Assembly (NCBI RefSeq): GCF_900128445.1
Contig: NZ_LT671417.1
Coordinates: 1,995,201 to 2,059,200, forward strand
Length of the DNA stretch: 64,000 nucleotides
Direction: 5' to 3'
DNA from: Thermophilibacter provencensis
GTDB lineage: Bacteria; Actinomycetota; Coriobacteriia; Coriobacteriales; Atopobiaceae
In this document: positions 1-10,661 of the stretch, piece by piece
Position numbering within the stretch: position 1 is the stretch's first letter
Layout: each line of letters starts with the position of its first letter
Position numbers and translations under genes: made by a program
Notes under the pieces: generated by a model
Database searches by the model: none
Told to the model about the DNA's origin: nothing
Seen by the model: the letters and a program-made list of their open reading frames with translations, nothing else

Positions 1-220
1 CCCTCCTCCCGTCCTCCGTCCGCTTGCCCATGCTGAAGCCGAAGCTCATCCCAATTGGGTAGCCGGGGATGAAGAGCTCGGGGAAGACGATGAGGTCCGG
101 GCGCCGGGGCGCCGCCTCGTCGATGAGCCGCAGCGCCTTGGCGAGCGAGGCCTTCTTGTCGAACATGACCGGCTCCGCCTGCACCAGGGCGACCTTGCAC
201 GCTTCCTTGACGTCCTTCAT
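1..220 (-). CDS. Carbon-nitrogen hydrolase (nitrilase family), N-terminal part
   Basis: The gene runs off the left edge of the window, so only about 73 N-terminal residues are visible. After MKDVKEACKVALVQAEPVMF comes a DLIVFPELFIPGYP segment. This is the conserved beta-strand of the nitrilase superfamily that carries the catalytic Glu (FPE). Family members hydrolyse nitriles or amides with a Glu-Lys-Cys triad; the Lys and Cys lie outside the window, so nitrilase and amidase cannot be told apart. The ATG at 220-218 has an AAGGGA Shine-Dalgarno sequence just upstream. The next gene is divergent, 247 bp away. Confidence 0.75.
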   Translation of the reverse strand, partial: MKDVKEACKVALVQAEPVMFDKKASLAKALRLIDEAAPRRPDLIVFPELFIPGYPIGMSFGFSMGKRTEDGRR

Positions 221-467
221 GGGGAATCCCTTCGACGTGGCTTCACCGCATTGTATGCCACCACGTCCTCGGGCGCAGAAGGGCCAGAAATCGGCGAGAA
301 GAACCTCCGCCTGCCCGCTTGACACGACACAAAGAGCGCTCATAATGGGGGCAGAAAATCCAAGCGGATTTTTCCGGATGCCGCCATCATCTTTTCGCCG
401 CTCACCTGCCTCGGGCAGATGGGCGGTTTTTCTATATTGGCGGGTCCGGCGGGAGAAGGGACATGGC

Positions 468-989
468 ATGGCAAGCGACCTCATCGACCTCATCAAGACG
501 CGCAGGAGCGTGCGCAGCTACAAGGCGGACCCCGTCCCCCAGGAGCTGCTCGATACCGTACTTGAGGCGGGCACCTACGCGCCCACGGGCGGCGGGCACC
601 AGTCTCCGGTGATCGTTGCGGTGACGAGCCCCGAGACCCGCGAGCGCCTGCGCGCACTCAACGCCGCCGTCATGGGCAAGGACACCGACCCGTACTACGG
701 CGCGCCGGCCATCGTGGTGGTGCTCGCCGACGGCGAGCGCGGCACCTTCGTGGAGGACGGCTCCTGCGTGCTCGAGAACCTCATGCTCGCGGCGCACGCC
801 GTGGGCCTCTCTAGCTGCTGGATCCACCGCGAGCGCGAGATCTTCGACGGCGCTGAGGGCAAGGCGCTCCTCAGGGAGTGGGGCCTGCCCGAGACGCTGC
901 GCGGCGTGGGAGCCATCGCGCTGGGCTACGCCGACGGCCCCGAGCCCGCCGCCGCCCCGCGCAAGGACGGCTACGTGCTGCGCGTGTAG
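468..989 (+). CDS. Nitroreductase family protein
   Basis: A 173-residue FMN-dependent nitroreductase, expected to be cytosolic and to reduce nitro groups, quinones or related acceptors with NAD(P)H. The N-terminus LIKTRRSVRSYKADPVP is the family's phosphate/FMN-binding RRSVR motif. The middle GAPAIVVVLADG and the C-terminal GVGAIALGYADGPEP strand are also typical. The ATG at 468 is preferred because GGGAGAAGGG precedes it at 451-460 and homology starts there; an upstream open frame has no family similarity. A TATATT -10 candidate lies at 432-437. It is a single gene closed by the hairpin at 1016-1060. The exact substrate is unknown. Confidence 0.88.
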   Translation: MASDLIDLIKTRRSVRSYKADPVPQELLDTVLEAGTYAPTGGGHQSPVIVAVTSPETRERLRALNAAVMGKDTDPYYGAPAIVVVLADGERGTFVEDGSCVLENLMLAAHAVGLSSCWIHREREIFDGAEGKALLREWGLPETLRGVGAIALGYADGPEPAAAPRKDGYVLRV

Positions 990-1015
990 CTCAAACGATT
1001 CACACGTTCCGGAAA

Positions 1016-1060
1016 GGGGCGCTTTGCCGGCAGCATCGATGCTCCCAGCAAAGCGTCCCC
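1016..1060. terminator. Bidirectional hairpin terminator
   Basis: A 12-bp stem with one mismatch: GGGGCGCTTTGC at 1016-1027 pairs with GCAAAGCGTCCCC at 1048-1060. It sits between the convergent nitroreductase and aldo/keto reductase genes. There is no clear U-run, so it is a probable rather than certain terminator. Confidence 0.6.
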
Positions 1061-1075
1061 TGTCCGCCTGCGTCG

Positions 1076-1963
<888 letters not shown>

Positions 1964-2037
1964 CTAATCGCACCGTCCTTTGACCCCACCATCATGCTGC
2001 GAAAAGCGAATGCCGCGCCCTACGCATTCGAGCAGTT

Positions 2038-2058
2038 AGCATGCATAACGTGCATACT
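2038..2058. promoter_or_regulatory. Candidate LysR-type operator
   Basis: An interrupted palindrome, AGCATGCA-N5-TGCATACT, whose core reads AT-N11-AT, the classical LysR-type binding pattern. It lies between the divergent aldo/keto reductase and LysR genes, about 35 bp before the LysR start. Assignment to this regulator is inferred from position. Confidence 0.55.
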
Positions 2059-2090
2059 GAGAAGGACACACCAGAACACGGGAGACGCCC

Positions 2091-2957
2091 ATGACCATCG
2101 AGCAGCTCGAGCACATAGCCTGCGTCGCGCGAACGGGATCCATCTCCCGCGCCGCTGCGGAGCTCCATATGTCCCAGCCGGCGCTCAGCCGCTCCGTACG
2201 ACGGCTCGAGGAGGAGCTCGGTTGCGACCTGTTGCGCCGCACCGCGAACAGCTCGGCACTCACCGAGGCAGGCCGCATCGCGGCGGACTACGCCGACGAC
2301 CTGCTCCGCACCTATCGCCGCATGCGCGACGAGCTGTCCTCGCTCGAGAAGCGCCGCCGCACGCTGCGCGTTGGCACCTGCGCGCCCGCGCCGCTCTGGC
2401 GCGTCACGCAGCTCGTGGTGGAGACCTTGCCCGGCACCATCGTCGCCTCGGAGTCGCTCGACGCGCAGCATTTGGAACGCACCCTCATGGAGGGCACGCT
2501 CGACGCCGCCATCATGCTGCGACCGCTCGCGCTTCCCGGCTTCATCTCGCAGCCCATCATGACCGAGAGCCTCTCGGTGCTCCTGCCGCGCACGCACCCC
2601 CTTGCAACGAAGCGGGCGCTGCGGTTCAGGGACATAGACGGTGAGGCGTTCCTTGTATACGCCAACATCGGCTTCTGGCGCGACGTCGTCGAGCGCGAGC
2701 TGCCGCACGCCACGTTCCTCTGGCAGGACGACCGCTCGATGTTCGAGATGCTGCTCCCGACGAGCGACGCGCTCGCGTTCAGCACGGATGCCTCGGGGCC
2801 GTATACGGCGCACGAGTCCGACGGACTCGACAACCGCGTCACGGTCCCGCTCGTCGACGCCGGCGCCCGCGCCACGTTCTACCTCGTGTACCGCACGAAC
2901 GAGCATGGCCGAGGGCCGGAGTTCATCGAACGCATGCTGCCGCGACTTTCTCACTGA
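2091..2957 (+). CDS. LysR family transcriptional regulator
   Basis: A 288-residue LysR-type regulator. The N-terminal winged helix (residues 1-60: MTIEQLEHIACVARTGSISRAAAELHMSQPALSRSVRRLEEELG) matches the family, with the recognition helix at SQPALSRSVRRLE. Residues from about 90 onward form the periplasmic-binding-protein-like effector domain. It is transcribed divergently from the aldo/keto reductase at 1076-1945 and probably regulates it through the box at 2038-2058. The ATG follows a GGGAGACGCCC stretch. The effector is unknown. Confidence 0.92.
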   Translation: MTIEQLEHIACVARTGSISRAAAELHMSQPALSRSVRRLEEELGCDLLRRTANSSALTEAGRIAADYADDLLRTYRRMRDELSSLEKRRRTLRVGTCAPAPLWRVTQLVVETLPGTIVASESLDAQHLERTLMEGTLDAAIMLRPLALPGFISQPIMTESLSVLLPRTHPLATKRALRFRDIDGEAFLVYANIGFWRDVVERELPHATFLWQDDRSMFEMLLPTSDALAFSTDASGPYTAHESDGLDNRVTVPLVDAGARATFYLVYRTNEHGRGPEFIERMLPRLSH

Positions 2958-2984
2958 GCCGCACGGCGCCGGCCGCTCGGGGCA

Positions 2985-3094
2985 GGCGCCGGATTATGCC
3001 CTCGAAATAACGTACATTTCAGCTAGGCGTTCTTCTCGCCAACTGCGAATACAATTATCGTAACCTTTCAAATGTATGTTATTTTGCCGGCGCC
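2985..3094. repeat. Long interrupted inverted repeat in a 462-bp gap
   Basis: The gap 2958-3419 contains nested arms: GGCGCCGG (2985-2992) pairs with CCGGCGCC (3087-3094), and AAATAACGTACATTT (3005-3019) with AAATGTATGTTATTT (3070-3084), one mismatch. The total length of about 110 bp and AT-rich inner arms resemble a miniature palindromic element. The rest of the gap (3095-3419) shows no gene; it carries the promoter region of the HTH gene at 3420. Confidence 0.6.
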
Positions 3095-3419
3095 CCATAC
3101 ATGTACGCGAAGATATCGCACCGAAGCGACGCATCCTGGACTGCATATGACGTGCCGAGGGCGTACGCCCGACCAAAGCCTCGCAGCCAAAAGAACGGCG
3201 CGCACCTTACCGATTTCTCCAGCTCTTCTCGACGTCCTGCCAGTTGGCGTTGCGCAAACTTATAGCCTGCAGGTAAACGGCTATGTCAAGGACTCTTGAC
3301 ACGCGACTCTTGTCGCCCGGCAAACTTTGACCGGACCTATTGATGGTACGATGCGGCGCGACATGTCATGGTCTGAGCCGTAGGGGTCGCATCGAAATGG
3401 GACGAGAGGAGCGACGGGC

Positions 3420-3761
3420 ATGGAGGCTGGCTCGCGCATACGCAAGCTGCGCCAAGAGGCGAGCATGTCGCCGGACGACCTTGCGGCGCGCGTGTACGTG
3501 AGCCGCCAGATAATCAGCTCCTGGGAGAACAACAAGACCTGCCCGGACGTCCAGAGCCTGCTTCCGCTCTCCGAGATCTTCGATGCGACCGTGGACTCCC
3601 TCATTAAAGGAGATGTGGATGCCATGACCACGACCGCTGACAACGACATCAAGACCATGAAGCTCCTGAGCTACACGATACTCGGATTCCCGCTGCATTG
3701 GGTGCGCGCTCGGATTCGTTGGGGCCTGACGCCACAACCTGCAACGAGTGGCGTTTCCTAA
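3420..3761 (+). CDS. XRE family HTH protein, possibly truncated
   Basis: A 113-residue protein whose first 65 residues form a Cro/CI-type helix-turn-helix (MEAGSRIRKLRQEASMSPDDLAARVYVSRQIISSWENNKTCPD), with the recognition helix at VSRQIISSWE. Relatives of this type usually continue into one or more membrane helices. Here only a short hydrophobic stretch (MKLLSYTILGF) is followed by an unconvincing basic tail, so the C-terminus may be frameshifted. The gene ends 2 bp before a strong hairpin. No target is evident. Confidence 0.72.
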   Translation: MEAGSRIRKLRQEASMSPDDLAARVYVSRQIISSWENNKTCPDVQSLLPLSEIFDATVDSLIKGDVDAMTTTADNDIKTMKLLSYTILGFPLHWVRARIRWGLTPQPATSGVS

Positions 3762-3763
3762 AC

Positions 3764-3807
3764 GGCCATCTACCTGCGGAGATGCAGATATCCGCAGGTA
3801 GATGGCC
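3764..3807. terminator. Strong perfect hairpin terminator
   Basis: A 17-bp perfect stem (GGCCATCTACCTGCGGA with its complement) and a 10-nt loop, followed on the plus strand by TATTTT. It lies between the convergent HTH and alcohol dehydrogenase genes. Its CAGGTAGATG core recurs inside the dispersed element at 32052-32177. Confidence 0.75.
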
Positions 3808-3866
3808 TATTTTCGGTGCTTAGAAAAACGAGGTTGTTGCAGGGCGACAGGGCGAGAAGGACCGTC

Positions 3867-5024
3867 CTACCGGCACTCGGTCAGGATCTGGAACACCTCG
3901 TCGCGGCTCAGCTGCTTGGCGCAGCCGGGCGTGAGAACGCACGTGTCCGCCACGGCGCGCAGCGTCTCGTCGGAGGCGTCTCCGCCGAGCTCGGCAAACG
4001 TGGTGGGCAGTCCCATCTCCGCCGTGAACGCGGCGAGCGCGTCGATGCCCGCCATGGCCGCGGCAAGGTCGTCCTTCTCGGCCACGTTCCAGACTTCGCG
4101 CGCCCAGCGGGCAAACTGCGCGGGCGCCTCGGGCGCCAGGTGGCGGTAGAGCGCCGGGTGGATCACCGCGAGGCCCATGCCGTGGTTGGTGTGGGTGTAG
4201 GCACCGTACTGGTGCTGGATCATGTGCGCCTGGAAGTCCGTGACCTTGCCCACCTTGAGCACGCCGTTCTCGGCCATCGCGGAGTCGTAGACAAGCTCGC
4301 TGCGCGCCGCGAGGTCTTGGTCGTCCTCGGCCACGGCACGCATGCTGCGGATGACGTTCCTCTGGATGGCAAGGTTGATGTCGTCGGTGACGTTGGCCTC
4401 GCGCGGGGTGCCGAAGTAGCTCTCCATGCAGTGCGAGAGCGTGTCGTAGGCTCCGCTCATGAACTGCATGTGCGGCACGGTGAGCGTGAGCGCCGGGTCG
4501 AGGGCTGCCCAACGGGGCAGCGCACCCGCGAAGGGACCCTTCACGTGCGTCTCCTCGTTGGTGATGACGGCGCCGTCGTTCTGCTCGGCGCCGGTGCCGG
4601 AAAGCGTCACGATGCAGGCCATGGGGATGAACTCGGTGGGCATACGGCCGTCTGCGTGCTCGTACTTCTCGATGTCCTCATCGAGGCACGCCTGGGCGGA
4701 GACCACCTTGCAGCAGTCAAAGACCGAGCCGCCGCCCACCGCCAGGATGAAGTCAACCTGCTCGGCGCGGGCGAGCGCGGCGCCCTCCTGGCACTTCTCG
4801 TAGGTGGGATTGGACATGATGCCGCCAAAGTCCACGATGCGCTTGCCGGCCACACGAAGCTTCTCGACCACGTGGTCGTACACGCCGGTCCGCTTGACCG
4901 AGCCGCCGCCGTAGGCGAGAAGGACGGTCTCTCCCATAACGTCGAGCTCGACGTCGAGCGCCCGGTCAACGGCACCCTCGCCGAAGTAGTTCCTCACGGG
5001 GTAGTCATAGGTGAATGCGTTCAT
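3867..5024 (-). CDS. Iron-containing alcohol dehydrogenase (YqhD/BdhA-like)
   Basis: A 385-residue group III (metal-dependent) alcohol dehydrogenase that probably reduces aldehydes with NADPH in fermentation or detoxification. The Rossmann part has the GGGS motif (VGGGSVFD, residues 97-103). The metal ligands fall at D194, H198 (in GAYDTLSHCMESYF), H267 and H281 (HTNHGMGLAVIHP), as in E. coli YqhD. Length is normal. The ATG has an AGAAAGGAAG ribosome site. It is flanked by oxidoreductases and a dispersed repeat element lies upstream of it. Confidence 0.95.
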   Translation of the reverse strand: MNAFTYDYPVRNYFGEGAVDRALDVELDVMGETVLLAYGGGSVKRTGVYDHVVEKLRVAGKRIVDFGGIMSNPTYEKCQEGAALARAEQVDFILAVGGGSVFDCCKVVSAQACLDEDIEKYEHADGRMPTEFIPMACIVTLSGTGAEQNDGAVITNEETHVKGPFAGALPRWAALDPALTLTVPHMQFMSGAYDTLSHCMESYFGTPREANVTDDINLAIQRNVIRSMRAVAEDDQDLAARSELVYDSAMAENGVLKVGKVTDFQAHMIQHQYGAYTHTNHGMGLAVIHPALYRHLAPEAPAQFARWAREVWNVAEKDDLAAAMAGIDALAAFTAEMGLPTTFAELGGDASDETLRAVADTCVLTPGCAKQLSRDEVFQILTECR

Positions 5025-5067
5025 GCTGCTTCCTTTCTGGGATCTACTGCCAACTTGGGCTTGATGT

Positions 5068-5220
5068 TCCGGGTACGTACACCCCGTCTCCGGGTACGCA
5101 CACTGTTGCGTAATTCATGCGGTACCACGCAATCGAATATCCCCAGGTAGGCTGCCTTGCGATAAGAACATCAAACATAGAAATATGTACGTACCCGCGC
5201 GGGAAGTGTACGTACCCGGA
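5068..5220. repeat. Dispersed MITE-like element, copy A (GTACGTACCC ends)
   Basis: The space between the alcohol dehydrogenase and an aldo/keto reductase holds CCGGGTACGTAC and CCGGGTACGCAC on the left (5069, 5090) and GTACGTACCC and GTACGTACCCGG on the right (5187, 5208). The interior (GCGGTACCACGCAAT, CCCAGGTAG, ACATCAA) is colinear with the reverse complement of the element at 32052-32177. Conservation of both ends and interior suggests a mobilised or functional element, not a simple hairpin. Confidence 0.75.
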
Positions 5221-5269
5221 CCATGGCGCATGGCGCCCGCGCAAGACGCCCCCTCCGCAGGCGACGGCG

Positions 5270-6283
<1,014 letters not shown>

Positions 6284-6307
6284 TCAACCCGGAAGAGGGT
6301 GGCAGCG

Positions 6308-7707
6308 ATGCGCGAACAGGGCACGACAGGGGTCGAGAAGAACGCCGGCATGGGCGGGATGCTTGTCGCCATCATCATGGGCGCGCTCATGCCGGGGTGC
6401 GACACCACGATCGTGGCCATAGGCATCCCCGCGCTCATGGACGCCTTTGGGATCGACACGGTGGCCGTCCAGTGGGTCTCTACAGGCTACCTACTCGCGC
6501 TTGCCATTGGGATTCCGGTGGCGGGCTGGCTCGAGCGCGCCCGCGACGGGCGCTTTGCGTGGCTGCTGGGGCTCTAGGCCTTTCTCGCCGGCTCGGTGTG
6601 CTGCATCGCCTCGCCCACGTTGCCCGTCCTCGTGGCGTCGCGCGTGGTCCAGGGCTTTGCGGCGGGCATGCTCATCATGCTCATGACCACGCTGCCCGTC
6701 GAGATGGCGCACGCCCGCGGCCTGATCAACGTGAGCTCCATCATGTCCACCATCATTGCTGCCGCTCTCCTGCGGCCCCATCTTCGGGCCCGTCATCGGT
6801 GGCGTCATCCTCAACTTCCTGAGCTGGCACTGGTTCTTCATCATCAACGTCCCCATCGTGGTCGCGGCCCTCTTTCTGGGCGAGAAGCACGTGGAGGGCG
6901 TACCTCGGCCCGCGGCGCAGGCCCGCCCCTTCGACCCGGTGGGCTTTGTCCTCGTGGCTGCGGGCATCCCCCTTCTGATCTTTGGGTTCACGGAGGCGAG
7001 CCAGGGAGGCGACCTTGCCCGGACGACGGTCACCCTGCCTCTGCTGGGCGGGGTGACCGCGCTCGCGCTCTTCGTGGCATGGCCGCCCCGCCCGCGACCC
7101 GCGCCGCTCGTTCGTGGACGTGACGCTCATGCGCCACCGCTCGGTTCCCACGGCGTCCGCCGCCATATTCATGGCGGGCGTGACGCTCTACTCGGCCCAG
7201 TTCCTGCTGTCGCTCTACTATCAGGAGCTCCTGGGCACGGACGCGCTCGGCGCCGCCCTCATGCTGCTTCCCCAGGGCGTGGGGGCGCTGCTCTCCCGCT
7301 CGCTCGCAGGGCGTCTGACGGACCGCTACGGCGGGCGGGTTGTCGCGGCGGGAGAGTTTGCCGCCACGGCGCTCACCACGGCACCGTTCCTGCTGCTTGA
7401 CCCACACGCCCCGAGCCTGCTCACGGGGACCCTCCTCTTTGTGCGCGGGCTTGCCGTGGGCATGCTCATCGTGCCCATCACCACGGGCTCCTATGTGAGC
7501 GTGCCGGACGACGCCATCCCGGACACCGCTGTCATCGTGCGCATGTTCCAACAGGTGGGCGGCTCGTTCGGCACGGCCGCCGTGGCCGCTATGCTCGCGA
7601 CGGCGGGCAGCCTTCCCGTGGCGTTTGCCGTCGTGGTGCTTGCCTCTGCGCTCGGCGCCGCGGCGGCGCTCACGATGACGCACAAGCGGGCGAGAAGGAC
7701 GTCATAA
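6308..7707 (+). pseudogene. DHA2-type MFS drug exporter, inactivated
   Basis: Reading across three frames gives a complete 14-TM DHA2 (EmrB/QacA-like) exporter. It runs from MREQGTTGVEKNAGMGGM with the typical D-T-T-I-V-x-x-A-I-P motif (CDTTIVAIGIPAL) to a C-terminal hydrophobic domain ending at 7707. A TAG at 6575-6577 interrupts the first frame, which then resumes in phase. The frame shifts near 6765 (before the PIFGPVIGG motif) and again near 7090 (before FVDVTLMRHR). The remains begin a decayed plus-strand block running to about 9,000. Confidence 0.85.
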
Positions 7708-8379
7708 GTCTGGGATGACCTCTACTCGGAGGACGAGAAGGACACCGACCCCACGCTCGCCGACACGGGCCTCTTCCGCTTTGCTGCCAAGGGGGCGCCG
7801 CAGGGCGAGCGTGCGCCCTTCGCCGTGGTCTCAGCGGGCGGCGGCTTTGCCTACGTGGCGGCGATGCATGACTCGTTCCCGCACTGCCTGCACCTGGCAC
7901 GCGCGGGGCTCAACGGCTTCGCGGTCATCTACCGGCCCGACGCCCAGCTCGCCTGCGAGGACCTTGCCCGCGCCGTCTCCTTCATCTTCGCGCATGCCGA
8001 GGAGCTGGAGGTGGATACGGCAGGCTACTCGCTCTGGGGAGGGTCCGCCGGCGCCCGTATGGCCGCCTACGTGGGCGGCTACGGGCCCGCGGCGTTCGGC
8101 GGGGACGAGGTGCCCCAGCCCGCGGCAGTGGTCATGCAGTACACGGGGCACCGGGATCTCTCGGGCGCCGACCCCGCCACCTACGCCTGCGTGGGAGACC
8201 GCGACGGCATCGCCAACTGGCGCACCATGCAGGCGCGCATAGACGAGTTCACGGCGAGCGGCGTGCCCACCGAGTTCCACGTGTACGAGGGGCTCGGCCA
8301 CGGCTTCGGGCTCGGACTCGACACCGTGGCGGAGGGCTGAATCGACGACGCCATCGACTTCTGGTTGGAGCAACGATGA
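7708..8379 (+). pseudogene. Alpha/beta-hydrolase (esterase) remnant
   Basis: The frame follows directly on the MFS stop. It reads DDLYSEDEKDTDPTLADTGLF, an oxyanion-region SAGGGFAYVAAMHD, the nucleophile elbow WGGSAGARMAA and a His-containing GLGHGFGLG, as in acetyl-xylan-esterase-like hydrolases. It has no start codon or signal sequence. It is interrupted at 8338-8340 by TGA at a position that is normally Trp (AEGW-IDDAIDFW), resuming in frame to a stop at 8377-8379. The final TGA overlaps the ATG of the next gene (ATGA), so the original genes were probably coupled. Confidence 0.75.
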
Positions 8380-9077
8380 ACATGACGAGACGGACGTTCT
8401 TCTCGGCAGCGGCACTGGGAATCTCGACATTGGCCGCAGCCTGCTCGCGCGGCACGGACAAGCATCCCGCCGAAGAGAGCACGGGCGACGGGGTACGCGA
8501 GCTCGTAGCCCTGCCCGTCGACGAGGAGGGCCTCGCCCAGCTGGCGACGGGCCACGTGAGCCCCGACCCCTCCACGGTGACAGGCACGATACTCACGGCG
8601 GAGGTGAAACCCCGCACCCCGCAGCGCCTGTTCCTCTGGGGGGAGGGGCGCATGCCGGCGGTCACGGAGCCATCCGCGAGCGGCTACGACCCGGCGGGCT
8701 TCCGCCCCGCCGTTACCTCGGTTCCCGTTCCGGAGGGCACCCCGGTGAAGGGCGCCGTCCTGCTCTGCGCGGGTGGCGCGTTCCTGGTGCGTGCGGACAA
8801 TGCGGACTGCTACCCCACGGCCGAGGAGCTCGCCCGCCGAGGCTATCAGTGCTTCGTGGTGGACTACCGCGTGCGGCCCTATACCCAGGCCGAGGACGCC
8901 GCAATGGCGTCGCTCGCGCCCGAGGAGCAGGCGCTGCTCGTAGGGCTGCACGAGCGCTTCACCGAGCGACTGTCGGAGCTGATGGAGCGGGAGCCGCGGG
9001 CTACCGTAGCGAGGAGAGATGACCCATGGAACTCTACGAGGCAGTCTACCAGCGGCGGACGGTGCGCGAGTTTCTAG
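8376..9077 (+). pseudogene. Chimeric Tat lipoprotein esterase fragment joined to a MarR-like tail
   Basis: The first roughly 180 residues are a Tat lipoprotein (MTRRTFFSAAALG, lipobox LAAACS with Cys23). It then gives the start of an alpha/beta-hydrolase domain (GAVLLCAGGAFLVRADN, GYQCFVVDYRVRPY). Where the nucleophile-bearing half should follow, the sequence changes to SLAPEEQALLVGLHERFTERLSELM, which resembles the C-terminal helix of MarR regulators. The frame then runs into the next gene. This looks like a deletion joining two genes. No catalytic Ser remains, so it is probably non-functional although the N-terminus could still be exported. Confidence 0.6.
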
Positions 9078-9652
9078 ACAAGGCCGTCGACTTCGAGGTC
9101 CTGCGCCGCATCCTCGAGGCCGGCAACGCCGCCCCCACCTGGAACCACGACCGCAACTGGAGCTACATCGTCCTGCGTACGCCCGAGGAGAAGGAGTTCG
9201 CCTTCCCCGAGGCCAAGAAGATTGCGGAGAAGTTCGACGCCGAGGCCTACCTCAACAGGCCGAAGCCCTACCCCACCACGCTCGGGCAGTACATGTACGC
9301 CCACGCCATGCCCCGGCAGTACTCGATGCTCGCCACCGCGCCTTACATGGTGATCCCGGTCTTCAAGTGCAAGCAGCTGAACGGCGAGTGGGTCTCCAGG
9401 CTCAACCCCTTCGCCACCATCTGGTGCGTCATCGAGAACATCTTCCTCGCGGCAACGGCCGAGGGACTCGCCCGCTCCATGCGCATCCCCTTGAGCGAGG
9501 AGCACGACGCCGTGAAGAAGCGCCTCAAGGTGCCGCCGACGTACATGATTCCGGCGTTCATCGGCATCGGCTACGCCGACCCGGCCGAGCACCAGCTCGA
9601 GCAGGCCAAGGCGGACCTGGACAAGCAGCTTCACTTCGGCCGCTGGAGGTAG
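9026..9652 (+). CDS. Nitroreductase family protein
   Basis: A 208-residue nitroreductase with an N-terminal RRTVREFLDKAVDFEVLRRILEAGNAAPTWN FMN-binding region (about residues 10-42), a central hydrophobic APYMVIPVF strand and a C-terminal IPAFIGIGYADPAEH segment. It should be a cytosolic FMN oxidoreductase. It is longer than the copy at 468-989 and belongs to a different subgroup. The GAGGAGA ribosome site lies in the preceding chimeric gene. The MarR-like remnant upstream suggests it once belonged to a regulator-nitroreductase pair. Confidence 0.88.
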   Translation: MELYEAVYQRRTVREFLDKAVDFEVLRRILEAGNAAPTWNHDRNWSYIVLRTPEEKEFAFPEAKKIAEKFDAEAYLNRPKPYPTTLGQYMYAHAMPRQYSMLATAPYMVIPVFKCKQLNGEWVSRLNPFATIWCVIENIFLAATAEGLARSMRIPLSEEHDAVKKRLKVPPTYMIPAFIGIGYADPAEHQLEQAKADLDKQLHFGRWR

Positions 9653-9816
9653 GACGCAAGGGGTGATCCGTCGGCTTCAAGCAACCACTGCCATGCGGGT
9701 ATTTGGACGATGTACTTGCCATCTCGTTCGAGCATCTCCGACGTCCTATTGCCGACGATAAGCACGCCCGTATCTTGCCTGCTCTGGTCAAGTGCTTCCC
9801 AGAGCGCATCTTCTGG
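9631..9816 (-). pseudogene. Unrecognised protein-coding remnant
   Basis: A 61-codon frame with a protein-like composition (begins PEDALWEALDQSR, contains TGVLIVGNRTSEMLERDGKY and IPAWQWLLEADG). It is preceded by a stop (TGA), has no start codon, and overlaps the 3' end of the nitroreductase. An adjacent frame upstream (to about 10,060) could be an earlier part after a frameshift. I do not recognise the family. The region is less GC-rich than its neighbours and includes a 10-bp hairpin (CCGAACTTTT and complement) at 9899-9930. Nothing else is seen in 9653-9977. Confidence 0.35.
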
Positions 9817-9977
9817 TCATACGTGTTAGCAGAGTAAAACCGCCAATATTTGAATAAGTGGCAGTATTGCCCTGACAGCAGTCATGGATATAATCTCGCC
9901 GAACTTTTATGGCGATTGAGAAAAGTTCGGTGATTCCAGCCCTGTCGCTTTCATTCGTGACCAAGTTCATCGTTCGC

Positions 9978-10661
9978 TCAGCACGTCTTACGGGCTTTGA
10001 GCGCGTGCATGGCAATCGCCCCCAACAGGGCAGAGAGAGCAGCCACGACACCGTGCTGCGCAAGATAAATCGGAAGCGGTGCTTCGGCGGGCAGCACGAA
10101 GGGAGCTCGAAGCGTTATGTAGTCCCAAAGGTGAAGAGACGCAAATTCACAAACGCCAGCGAGAGCGATAACCGCCCAGATGACAAGCCCGACGATGCGC
10201 ACGGGAGAGCGCTTGCCTGCACGAGAAGCGCCGCTTGCCCTAAGGAACGGCGCCGCATGCATCCCCGCATGGAACGGGAAGACCAGAAGCGCAAGGTACG
10301 AGGAGCTCAGATGCGCCGCACGAGCCGCAGTATCAAAGGGCTGCAGCGCGGGGAACAGCCCTGAGAGGACGAGGCCGCTCAAAGCGAGCGACGGCATGAG
10401 GAGCAGCGATGCGCAGGCCATGACGGCAAAGGCGGCGCGCGCTGCGGTCATGCGTCCGCGCCCGAGTGAGCGCAACCACGCTCCGTTGATGGCGAGATGA
10501 GCACCGGCAACGATGACCAGAGCAGCGCCCAGCACCGCATGCAGGTCTTCCGGCATCAGCTGGTAGCCCATCTGGGCGAGAAGGAGACAGGCGAGGGCAA
10601 CGTCGAGGACGCGACGTACGCACCGCCGGCGCTGCGCCCTCTCAGTTAGGAGAAAAACCAT
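9978..10661 (-). CDS. DUF4405-like membrane protein
   Basis: A 227-residue integral membrane protein with about six hydrophobic segments and paired His residues in membrane context (DLHAVLGAALVIVAGAHL, FPFHAGMH). This pattern fits DUF4405/cytochrome-b-like proteins that may bind haem. The ATG at 10661 lies inside the end of the upstream esterase gene (16-bp overlap), so it is the last gene of the five-gene operon starting at 14074. A role in passing electrons to exported flavin or metal lipoproteins is inferred only from context. Confidence 0.72.
   Translation of the reverse strand: MVFLLTERAQRRRCVRRVLDVALACLLLAQMGYQLMPEDLHAVLGAALVIVAGAHLAINGAWLRSLGRGRMTAARAAFAVMACASLLLMPSLALSGLVLSGLFPALQPFDTAARAAHLSSSYLALLVFPFHAGMHAAPFLRASGASRAGKRSPVRIVGLVIWAVIALAGVCEFASLHLWDYITLRAPFVLPAEAPLPIYLAQHGVVAALSALLGAIAMHALKARKTC

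Noticed and set aside
3300-3419. A sigma-70 promoter before the HTH gene (TTGACC with TACGAT)
   Set aside because: The spacing is only 14 bp, too short to be convincing.
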